A program made the translations under genes and the position numbers. From assembly GCA_016784705.1 (NCBI GenBank), contig JADHUD010000129.1:1-6852 (forward strand): a DNA stretch of 6,852 nt, written 5' to 3'. Origin of the DNA: Spirochaetia bacterium. GTDB lineage: Bacteria; Spirochaetota; Spirochaetia; JABMQR01. Shown here one piece after another: positions 1-5,757 of the stretch. The number at the start of each line of letters is the position of its first letter. The stretch's first letter is position 1. The notes beneath the pieces are model-generated. The model was not told the origin of the DNA, did not search any database, and saw only the letters and a program-made list of their open reading frames with translations.

Positions 1-408
1 GCCGAACCGGCTGCTGAGAGCAGCCCACCCCGCTGGTGTTCCGGGAACTGTAACAGGAGTCCACCCAAATGCGGGCATTGCTGAAATACCTTGATCTGCA
101 AGTTTCTCTGCGGAAATCCCCCTGGGTGCAGGGCCGGAAGCATTCAGCCCGTATAGTTCATTCTTTTGCCAGACAAGTGCAAATGCATCACTTCCGATTC
201 CATTTGAAGTCGGTTCCACAATTGTCAGGCATGCTGCAGCTGCTACTGCCGCATCGACTGCATTCCCTCCCATTTTCAAAATATCCAAACCAGTCTGGGC
301 TGCAATATGCTGCGAAGCAGCTACCATACCATTTCTTGCAACTGCTGCAGTTCGTCTAGATTCTGAAGAATACTCCTGCAGTGACTGAGAGCTGATCATA
401 CTATGCAT
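1..408 (-). CDS. ggt: gamma-glutamyltranspeptidase, N-terminal 136 residues (3' end beyond left edge)
   Basis: Read leftward from ATG 408, the frame stays open to the window edge. It gives 136 residues of the N-terminal part of the large subunit of a gamma-glutamyltranspeptidase, an Ntn-hydrolase that cleaves or transfers the gamma-glutamyl group of glutathione and related compounds. Recognisable family stretches are NGMVAAS near residue 26, ILKMGGNAVDAAVA near 43-56, VEPTSNGIGSDAFALVW near 64-80, and the VTVPGTPAGW turn near 119-128. There is no signal peptide, and the NGIG-DAFALVW form resembles the cytosolic-type GGT-like proteins rather than the periplasmic enzyme. The autoprocessing site and catalytic Thr lie outside the window, so activity cannot be judged. 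Two small departures from the form I remember are GSD for GGD (near residue 72) and Pro in the ASGPAP stretch. The start is chosen because GGAGG at 419-423 sits 10 bases upstream; the next in-frame ATG (399) would be 19 bases away. The gene overlaps the end of the DUF6062 gene by 8 bases. Confidence 0.88.
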   Translation of the reverse strand, partial: MHSMISSQSLQEYSSESRRTAAVARNGMVAASQHIAAQTGLDILKMGGNAVDAAVAAAACLTIVEPTSNGIGSDAFALVWQKNELYGLNASGPAPRGISAEKLADQGISAMPAFGWTPVTVPGTPAGWAALSSRFG

Positions 409-1129
409 CTGATAAAATCCTCCCTTTTCCAATTTCCCGCAGGACTGCCCTTTTGTGGGCATCCTGACACCCCTTCCAATCTTTATCGCGATTTTCCGAT
501 TTATACATTTGTGTCATCCAATGGACATCTTCAACGCTCTCTGCAAGCGATTTTTCTACATTCACTACTATTTCTTTAAAAAAATCACGCTGCTGTTCTA
601 CAGATAATGCATCACCGGCCATTTCCAAAACTGCCGGAAGATGGTAAAGACAAATGCTCTTTGAGCTGCTGAATGCGCTCCTGAAATCATCATCATTACC
701 CAGCAAATGAACTAAAGTAAACGCATAGCGCCTGAGGGTTGTTGTCATACTTTTGCAGATAAGGCAGCCTTTTTCCCTTTCATGCAAAACTCTTCTCATT
801 TCTGCAATCTGCTTACCGGATTTCCGGGCTGAATCCGTATTCCCGAGTTTTTTCAAAACAGGTCTCAGTTTTTCCATGGTTTCCAGAAGGTGTGTATGCG
901 CCACTAAACTCAGGGGCTGAGGCTTTTCCGCAAGTGCAAGATCTGCATAATGCCGAGGGCAGAATCCTGTTGAGTTCACCTTCACCCGTGTTTCCGGATT
1001 CATGACAGAACTTCCAAGATAGTAGTCAATAAAACGTTGTTCCGCTTTTTCCATAAGAAAACAGATTAAACACTCTGTGTTTTCATGAAGAGCATCCCAG
1101 ACAGGTATTGTCTCAAGTTTATATTTCAT
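401..1129 (-). CDS. DUF6062 family protein with duplicated CxxC/CxxH zinc-type modules
   Basis: This 242-residue soluble protein is recognised as DUF6062 from its opening MKYKLETIPVWDA, the VMNPETRVKVNSTGFCP stretch and the LVAHTHLLET segment. Its biochemical function is unknown. Four metal-ligand motifs are visible: C20-x2-C23, C57-x2-H60, C122-x2-C125 and C160-x2-H163. These make two modules of the form CxxC-x(33-34)-CxxH, so binding of two zinc ions is a reasonable inference. Between them is a charged, probably helical stretch (about 83-120). There is no signal peptide or membrane segment. An upstream in-frame ATG at 1135 exists, but AGGAG at 1138-1142 is only 2 bases from it and 8 bases from ATG 1129. 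The family opening also begins at 1129, so 1129 is preferred. The gene is first in an apparent two-gene operon with ggt, with the stop codon lying inside the ggt start region, and a sigma70-type promoter stands just upstream. Confidence 0.85.
   Translation of the reverse strand: MKYKLETIPVWDALHENTECLICFLMEKAEQRFIDYYLGSSVMNPETRVKVNSTGFCPRHYADLALAEKPQPLSLVAHTHLLETMEKLRPVLKKLGNTDSARKSGKQIAEMRRVLHEREKGCLICKSMTTTLRRYAFTLVHLLGNDDDFRSAFSSSKSICLYHLPAVLEMAGDALSVEQQRDFFKEIVVNVEKSLAESVEDVHWMTQMYKSENRDKDWKGCQDAHKRAVLREIGKGRILSDA
419..423 (-). promoter_or_regulatory. Shine-Dalgarno site of ggt
   Basis: GGAGG on the minus strand lies inside the 3' end of the DUF6062 gene, 10 bases before ATG 408. It decides the ggt start and suggests that translation of ggt is coupled to that of the preceding gene. 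Confidence 0.75.
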
Positions 1130-1137
1130 ACGCATAT

Positions 1138-1142
1138 CTCCT
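1138..1142 (-). promoter_or_regulatory. Shine-Dalgarno site of the DUF6062 gene
   Basis: AGGAG on the minus strand lies 8 bases before ATG 1129 but only 2 bases before the alternative ATG 1135. It supports the shorter start. Confidence 0.7.
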
Positions 1143-1149
1143 GCCCGAT

Positions 1150-1178
1150 ATGGTACTGATAAACAGGGAGCTAGTCAA
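1150..1178 (-). promoter_or_regulatory. sigma70-type promoter of the DUF6062-ggt operon
   Basis: On the minus strand, TTGACT (1178-1173, 5 of 6 to consensus) is followed after 17 bases by TACCAT (1155-1150, 4 of 6). Transcription would start near 1143, leaving a leader of about 14 bases that contains AGGAG before ATG 1129. Predicted by eye from consensus only. Confidence 0.55.
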
Positions 1179-1212
1179 AGTATTATTTATGGGTGTTCTC
1201 TATCTTCTAATA

Positions 1213-1221
1213 TGGTATAAT
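1213..1221 (+). promoter_or_regulatory. extended -10 promoter of the Ca2+ ATPase, abutting the start codon
   Basis: TGG followed by a perfect TATAAT (1216-1221) forms an extended -10 element. No good -35 box is found 16-18 bases upstream, which is common for extended -10 promoters. With standard spacing the first transcribed base would be A1228, the first base of the ATG, so the mRNA should be leaderless or nearly so. The only G-rich stretch (GGGG at 1223-1226) is one base from the ATG, too close to act as a Shine-Dalgarno site. Confidence 0.6.
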
Positions 1222-1227
1222 CGGGGT

Positions 1228-3942
1228 ATGAAAAATTACTATACGTTAAGTGAACAACAGACTGTTAAGGATCTTGACACAAATCTGACAACAGGATTAA
1301 CACAAGAAGATATCGCGAAGCGTACCGCACAATATGGGTTTAATACGCTGCTTAAGAAAAAAGGACATGGAATACCCTACAAAATTGCCTCACAATTCAG
1401 GGACTTTCTAATTATTATCCTGATTGCTGCCGCTGCAGTCTCTCTGGCAGCCGGTGAAATTGCTGATGGAATTATTATTGCGGCAATTGTGCTGATAAAC
1501 GGGTTATTGGGTTTTATTCAGGAGTATAGGGCAGACAAAGCCTTGGATACGCTTAAAAAAATGGCTTCCCCTTTTGCATCAGTGCTTCGAGACGGGAAAA
1601 TTGAACAAATTAAATCCGAAGCACTTGTTCCCGGTGATGTGGTGATTCTTGATACCGGTTCCTCTGTCCCTGCCGACCTCCGCTTGATAGAGACCGTAAA
1701 TCTGCAAATACAGGAATCAGCGCTGACTGGTGAATCAGCGCCGGTCGAAAAAAATTCATCCTTGAAACTTGGTGAGCAGACAGGTGTAGCTGACCGCAAG
1801 AACTGCGCCTTTATGGGTACTCTCGTCACCTATGGAAGAGGAAAAGGTGTGGTAATCGGCACAGGCATGCAAACGGAAATCGGGAACATTGCCGGTATGC
1901 TTTCCGAGACTCCAGATGACCAGACCCCTCTGCAGAAAAAGCTCGCATCCTTGGGTAAACTTCTTGGCATTTTATGCCTGTCAATCTGTATTGTGATAGC
2001 AATTATGGGAATAATCCGCGGAGAGGCTTTATTTGAAGTATTTATGACAGCAGTCAGCCTTGCTGTTGCGGCTATACCCGAAGGACTTCCTGCAGTTGTT
2101 ACGGTCATTCTTGCTCTTGGCATGCAGCAAATGGTAAAGAAAAATGCCATCATAAAACGTTTGGGCGCAGTGGAAACTCTTGGCGGGACCACTGTTATCT
2201 GTTCCGACAAAACCGGTACACTTACCCGAAATGAGATGACAGTCACAAAAATATTTACGGATAACTGCCTGATAACTGTTACCGGAAACGGCTATGATCC
2301 GGAAGGTTCTTTTATCCGTGAAGGTACGGGTAACCGTGAAGGTACGGGTAACCGTGAAAATGAACCGGAAAAAGCCTTTACTTCATCTACTCTTGATAAA
2401 CTGCTTCTTGCAGGAGTTCTCTGCAATGATGCAGATTATAACGCCGAAAAAAAATCCATTACCGGCGACCCCACCGAAGGCTGTTTAACGGTTCTCGGAT
2501 ATAAATATGGTATTCACGGAATTGCTGCCGCAAAACAGCATCCAAGAATAGCCGAACTTCCTTTTGATTCGGTCAGAAAACTCATGTCCACCCTGCATAA
2601 TTCTCAAGATTTTACAGTAATGTACACAAAAGGAGCGCCGGATATGCTTCTTCCCCGATGTACCCATATTGAGATTGAAGGAAAAATTTCAGCCTTGACA
2701 GCCTCACAGAAGAGAGAGTTACTTGAAGTTCAGGAAAAACTTTCTGCCGAAGCATTAAGAGTTCTGGGAATGGCGTACACTAACCAAGATGCCAGCAAGA
2801 AAACTATTGAGCCTGATGATGAGCAGAAACTTATTTTTCTGGGATTTACCGGTGCAATCGACCCTCCGCGTGAAGAGGTTAAGAAAGCTATCAAAATCTG
2901 CCAGAAGGCAGGTATCCGCACAGTTATGATTACCGGAGATCATAAAACAACTGCATCTGCAATTGGCAGAAAACTGGGGATAATAACCTCAGATAACATG
3001 GCATTAAGCGGAGCTGAACTTGATCAGCTTGATGACAATACACTGAATCAGATAATTTCCTCAATCGGTATCTTCGCACGCGTCTCTCCCAGCCATAAGG
3101 TGCGTATAATTTCTGCGCTGAGGCAGCACGGAGAAATTACCGCTATGACCGGTGACGGGGTAAATGATGCACCAGCATTAAAACAGGCAGATATCGGGAT
3201 AGCAATGGGAATTACGGGAACAGATGCAGCAAAAGAGGCTGCAGACATGATCTTAACCGATGACAATTTCAGCAGTATAGTATCCGCTGTTGAACAGGGA
3301 AGAATTATCTACAGCAATATCAGGAAATTCGTCGGATTTCTTCTTTCCTGCAATGTTGGAGAGATCCTCCTGATCTTTATCTCAATGCTTGCAGGCTGGC
3401 CTATTCCGCTGCTTCCTATCCAGCTGCTCTGGGTTAATGTAATGACTGATTCCTTCCCGGCATTTGCTCTGGGGGTGGAGAAAGGTGATGCTCACATCAT
3501 GCTGGAACAACCGCGTACTCCTGCATCTCCAATAATAGATAAGAAGATGGCTCTTTCAATCACAATTCAGAGCATAGCCTTGGCTGCCTCATGCCTTATT
3601 GCCTTCCAGACCGCGCTCAACAGCTCAGGAAACGTTAAAACTGCACGAACGGTGGTATTCGTTGTCCTGATCATCGGAGAGCTGCTCAGAGCCTATTCTG
3701 CGCGCTCGGAACGTGTGGGAGTCCTTCGCATGGGAGTATTCGGGAATAAGTTTCTGAATATATCAACAGTAACAGGAATTGCACTGCTCAGCTGTATGCT
3801 GTTAATACCGGGGATCAGGGATATTTTCAAACTCGCATCACTTAGTTTAAGTTATATTATTATTTCCGCAGCATTCGGGGTTATCCCTTTAATTGCAGGA
3901 GAGACTGCAAAACTGTTTTCACGAAAGGTACCCGGACAGTAA
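1228..3942 (+). CDS. P-type Ca2+-transporting ATPase (P2A, SERCA/PMR1-like)
   Basis: This is a 904-residue membrane pump that uses ATP to drive Ca2+ out of the cytoplasm. Domain order is standard: cation-ATPase N-terminal segment (1-50), TM1-2 (about 53-98), actuator domain with TGES at 167-170, TM3-4 (about 242-299) with PEGLP at 284-288, P domain with DKTGT (phosphorylated Asp327), N domain with GDPTE 413-417, F446 and KGAPD 468-472, then DPPR 545-548, TGD 569-571 and TGDGVND 641-647, followed by TM5-10 (about 697-893). Ligands equivalent to both SERCA Ca2+ sites are visible: E285, N709, E712, N737, T740, D741 and E818. The frame is open upstream to 1108, but ATG 1228 is chosen because MKNYYTLS is the expected family opening and because the upstream codons cover the promoter. 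An 18-base tandem repeat adds REGTGN units in a loop at 364-377. The gene is transcribed away from the DUF6062 operon and converges with cobO 12 bases downstream. Ca2+ is the best substrate guess; Mn2+ is possible for PMR1-like pumps. Confidence 0.94.
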   Translation: MKNYYTLSEQQTVKDLDTNLTTGLTQEDIAKRTAQYGFNTLLKKKGHGIPYKIASQFRDFLIIILIAAAAVSLAAGEIADGIIIAAIVLINGLLGFIQEYRADKALDTLKKMASPFASVLRDGKIEQIKSEALVPGDVVILDTGSSVPADLRLIETVNLQIQESALTGESAPVEKNSSLKLGEQTGVADRKNCAFMGTLVTYGRGKGVVIGTGMQTEIGNIAGMLSETPDDQTPLQKKLASLGKLLGILCLSICIVIAIMGIIRGEALFEVFMTAVSLAVAAIPEGLPAVVTVILALGMQQMVKKNAIIKRLGAVETLGGTTVICSDKTGTLTRNEMTVTKIFTDNCLITVTGNGYDPEGSFIREGTGNREGTGNRENEPEKAFTSSTLDKLLLAGVLCNDADYNAEKKSITGDPTEGCLTVLGYKYGIHGIAAAKQHPRIAELPFDSVRKLMSTLHNSQDFTVMYTKGAPDMLLPRCTHIEIEGKISALTASQKRELLEVQEKLSAEALRVLGMAYTNQDASKKTIEPDDEQKLIFLGFTGAIDPPREEVKKAIKICQKAGIRTVMITGDHKTTASAIGRKLGIITSDNMALSGAELDQLDDNTLNQIISSIGIFARVSPSHKVRIISALRQHGEITAMTGDGVNDAPALKQADIGIAMGITGTDAAKEAADMILTDDNFSSIVSAVEQGRIIYSNIRKFVGFLLSCNVGEILLIFISMLAGWPIPLLPIQLLWVNVMTDSFPAFALGVEKGDAHIMLEQPRTPASPIIDKKMALSITIQSIALAASCLIAFQTALNSSGNVKTARTVVFVVLIIGELLRAYSARSERVGVLRMGVFGNKFLNISTVTGIALLSCMLLIPGIRDIFKLASLSLSYIIISAAFGVIPLIAGETAKLFSRKVPGQ
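2317..2358 (+). repeat. 18-base tandem repeat, 2.3 copies, in frame in the ATPase gene
   Basis: Two identical 18-base units (2317-2334 and 2335-2352) are followed by the first 6 bases of a third. Each unit encodes REGTGN, giving residues 364-375 of the ATPase, in a loop at the beginning of the nucleotide-binding domain. Because the period is a multiple of three, copy-number change would lengthen or shorten the loop without breaking the frame. Confidence 0.95.
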
Positions 3943-3954
3943 CTCATTCCTCAC

Positions 3955-4479
3955 TTAGAATTCAATTCCTTTTTGCGCTGCTGTATTCTTTTCAGCAAAA
4001 TGATGGTGAATGTTTTCTATCCGGGAAGCTGTATCTGCACAGGAAATCAACGCTTCAGGAGCATTTCTCCCAGTGATTACAATATGGGGAGCCTCCTCCG
4101 GCAGTGACTGCAGATACGATATCACAGAATCGGTATTAATCCACTTCTCTTTCAGGGGATACGTTAATTCATCGAGAATAATAAGATCAAATTCACCGGA
4201 TTCAATCCACTCCTGTGCCCTTTTCCACCCTTTGTTCACTTCAGAAATTGTCGGTCCGGAATCTTTCTGCTGCCAGGTGAACCCGCACCCGTAATTTTCC
4301 CAGGGAATACTGAGAGACCTGGCCATCTTATATTCTCCCCAATGTTCGGGTTTACTCTTTATGAATTGAAGTACACCGCAGCGGAAACCGTGCCCTTTAG
4401 CCCTGAACAGGAGCCCGAAAGCTGCCGTAGATTTACCTTTCCCATCACCTGTATACACAATTGTCAAACGTTTTCTCAT
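3955..4479 (-). CDS. cobO: corrinoid adenosyltransferase (CobO/BtuR/CobA type)
   Basis: This 174-residue cytosolic enzyme transfers the 5'-deoxyadenosyl group of ATP to reduced corrinoids, making adenosylcobalamin or its precursors. A P-loop, TGDGKGKST (10-18), stands almost at the N-terminus. FDLIILDELTYPL carries the Walker B-like D103-E104, TGRNAP is at 136-141, and the C-terminal AEKNTAAQKGIEF matches the family's usual ending. The length matches family members without an N-terminal extension. A GTG at 4485 would add two residues, but ATG 4479 is preferred because a -10-like element ends exactly 7 bases before it. There is no strong Shine-Dalgarno site, only GGTG at 4488-4485. No other corrinoid synthesis or uptake genes are near, so salvage of imported corrinoid is as likely as de novo synthesis. 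No cobalamin riboswitch fits in the short upstream gap. The gene converges with the ATPase and diverges from the MFS gene. Confidence 0.92.
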   Translation of the reverse strand: MRKRLTIVYTGDGKGKSTAAFGLLFRAKGHGFRCGVLQFIKSKPEHWGEYKMARSLSIPWENYGCGFTWQQKDSGPTISEVNKGWKRAQEWIESGEFDLIILDELTYPLKEKWINTDSVISYLQSLPEEAPHIVITGRNAPEALISCADTASRIENIHHHFAEKNTAAQKGIEF

Positions 4480-4485
4480 GCTCAC

Positions 4486-4514
4486 ACCATATCATTACAG
4501 TACTTATTGAACAA
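4486..4514 (-). promoter_or_regulatory. candidate promoter of cobO, abutting the start codon
   Basis: On the minus strand, TTGTTC (4514-4509) is followed after 17 bases by TATGGT (4491-4486), with TGA in front of it as an extended -10. The predicted first transcribed base is A4479, the first base of the preferred ATG. The hexamers are weaker than consensus, so this call rests partly on the geometry. Confidence 0.42.
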
Positions 4515-4519
4515 GTTCA
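4508..4519. repeat. small palindrome over the cobO -35 element
   Basis: TGAAC and GTTCA are inverted around a 2-base centre (AA). The site overlaps the predicted cobO -35 hexamer (4509-4514), so it could be an operator. Short palindromes also arise by chance. Confidence 0.35.
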
Positions 4520-4526
4520 TCTGCTG

Positions 4527-4540
4527 CTGTCTGTAGACAG
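4527..4540. repeat. 14-base palindrome over the MFS -35 element
   Basis: CTGTCT and AGACAG are perfect inverted arms around a 2-base centre (GT). The right arm overlaps the predicted MFS -35 hexamer TAGACA (4534-4539). The position suits a repressor operator, but no regulator gene is in the window. Confidence 0.45.
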
Positions 4541-4562
4541 TTATATGTTAAATATCTATACT
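4534..4562 (+). promoter_or_regulatory. sigma70-type promoter of the MFS gene, abutting the start codon
   Basis: TAGACA (4534-4539, 5 of 6) is followed after 17 bases by TATACT (4557-4562, 5 of 6). The predicted transcription start is 4569-4570, where 4570 is the A of the ATG. No Shine-Dalgarno-like sequence precedes the ATG, so a leaderless mRNA is predicted. Confidence 0.62.
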
Positions 4563-4569
4563 TCACTCC

Positions 4570-5745
4570 ATGAATTTTAATAAAAAAGATGCTGCTTTAT
4601 CAATGGCTTTTATGGTGTACGCTGCAACCGTTGTTCTGGTACCGATCAGTTTGCTGAAAATGTCCGAAGAGCTGAGTTTCACACTTTCCGGAGGCGGTGC
4701 ACTGGAGGCTGGAAGGACTATCCTTCTGCTGTTTACATTGATTATCAGCAGTAAAGCTGCTTCGGTAATCGGAAAGGGACGAACTATTGCTCTCGGGCTG
4801 ATAATAACATCCGCTTCACTGATATTGGCTGGAATTTCACATACGTACTGGGGGATTATGTCTTTAATGTTTATTATCGGGTTTGGAACAGGATTTGCTG
4901 AAGCACTCATCAACCCGCTGGTCCACGATAATCATCCTGCTGATTCCAGCAAGTACCTGAATATTGTAAATGCGTTTTTCTCACTCGGGGTTGTTACCGC
5001 TGTTTTGATCAGTGGTTTCTTATTAACAATCGGTGTATCCTGGCGTATTTTATTCGCGGGGCTGGGAATTATAACACTTTTACCAGCTATTGTGCTGATT
5101 ACAGCAAAAAAAGGTCCTGAAGAGTCCGGACAATCAACATCGCTGACTCATTGGATAGCCTGCTTACGGCAGCCTGTATTCTGGCTTCTTGCGGTTGCAA
5201 TTTATCTGGGTGCCGGCTGCGAGGCGGCTTTTACTTTCTGGAGCGCCAGTTATATCCAGCTCCATTTTGCGGCGCTCCCCTCTGCAGCTGGATTTGGTAC
5301 AGCTCTTTTTGCCGGAGCAATGTTCACCGGGCGCATTCTCACTGGAAAATTTACCCGGGGACACCATTACGATCGAACTCTTATACTTATTGTATCGTTG
5401 TGCGGAATCGCTGTAAGTCTGCTGGCATATACCGCTGAATCAATTCACCTGTTCTATATCCTGCTATTTGCAGCCGGTCTTACTGTTGCCCCCCTTTGGG
5501 CAACAATACAGGCTATATCAATTAAACTGGTAGATGGAGACCCTACACTGCTCTTCATACTATTATCCTGTGCTGGTATAGCCGGATTCGGCAGCACTTC
5601 ATGGATCATGGGACTCATCGGCGACAGCTATGGATTACAGAATGCATTACTGCTGATTCCTGCATTTTTCCTACTGCTTTCACTCGTCCTCTTCTCACTT
5701 CGCTGGGTTGGCGGCAGAAAACCCAGCGGCAGAAAACCAGCATGA
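4570..5745 (+). CDS. major facilitator superfamily (MFS) transporter, substrate unknown
   Basis: This 391-residue inner-membrane protein has about 12 hydrophobic segments, the size usual for a 12-TM MFS carrier. TM1 is about residues 8-29. The loop after TM2 (about 60-76, ending IGKGRTIALG) is a weak form of MFS motif A. In TM4 and the following loop, GFGTGFAEALINPLV (104-118) and the HPADSSKYLNIVNAFFSLG stretch (122-140) resemble the FucP/sugar-type MFS branch, as does the GAGCEAAFTFWSASYI stretch opening the second half. This suggests, without proving, a sugar or other small polar solute moved by ion coupling. The C-terminus carries the basic repeat GGRKPSGRKPA encoded by a short tandem duplication. 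The start is the first ATG after a consensus-like promoter. The gene is divergent from cobO, separated by about 90 bases, and converges with gltD 12 bases beyond its stop. An efflux role cannot be excluded. Confidence 0.85.
   Translation: MNFNKKDAALSMAFMVYAATVVLVPISLLKMSEELSFTLSGGGALEAGRTILLLFTLIISSKAASVIGKGRTIALGLIITSASLILAGISHTYWGIMSLMFIIGFGTGFAEALINPLVHDNHPADSSKYLNIVNAFFSLGVVTAVLISGFLLTIGVSWRILFAGLGIITLLPAIVLITAKKGPEESGQSTSLTHWIACLRQPVFWLLAVAIYLGAGCEAAFTFWSASYIQLHFAALPSAAGFGTALFAGAMFTGRILTGKFTRGHHYDRTLILIVSLCGIAVSLLAYTAESIHLFYILLFAAGLTVAPLWATIQAISIKLVDGDPTLLFILLSCAGIAGFGSTSWIMGLIGDSYGLQNALLLIPAFFLLLSLVLFSLRWVGGRKPSGRKPA
5701..5728. other. 9-bp perfect inverted repeat at the 3' end of the MFS gene
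   Basis: CGCTGGGTT (5701-5709) and AACCCAGCG (5720-5728) can form a 9-bp stem with a 10-base loop, 17 bases inside the MFS stop codon. Neither strand has a T-run after the stem, so it is not a canonical intrinsic terminator. It could still mark the 3' end of one or both convergent transcripts or protect mRNA ends. Confidence 0.5.
5711..5740 (+). repeat. 15-base imperfect tandem duplication at the MFS C-terminus
   Basis: Two adjacent units (5711-5725 and 5726-5740) agree at 13 of 15 bases and encode the basic GRKPS/GRKPA tail. The first unit overlaps the right arm of the inverted repeat at 5701-5728. Confidence 0.8.
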
Positions 5746-5757
5746 TAATTTCTTCGC

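Noticed and set aside
69..359. Open frame of 96 codons on the plus strand
   Set aside because: It lies wholly opposite the well-supported ggt coding sequence and its translation shows no domain-like pattern.
1108..1227. A 40-codon upstream extension of the ATPase reading frame
   Set aside because: It overlaps the divergent DUF6062 gene and both promoters, has no suitable ribosome binding site, and lies outside the family's usual N-terminus.
2317..2358. The tandem repeat as part of a CRISPR array
   Set aside because: The units are directly adjacent with no spacers and lie in frame inside a conserved gene.
2447..2454. A run of eight A residues in the ATPase gene as a frameshift or phase-variation site
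   Set aside because: The frame and family similarity continue unbroken through it, and such runs are common in this base composition.
1518..3266. Several open frames of 60-138 codons on the minus strand and one on the plus strand inside the ATPase gene
   Set aside because: All are other-frame readings of a strongly conserved gene, with low-complexity, Ser/Pro-rich or otherwise unrecognisable translations.
4480..4569. A cobalamin riboswitch upstream of cobO
   Set aside because: The gap of about 90 bases is shared by two promoters and is too short; no B12-box-like sequence is seen.
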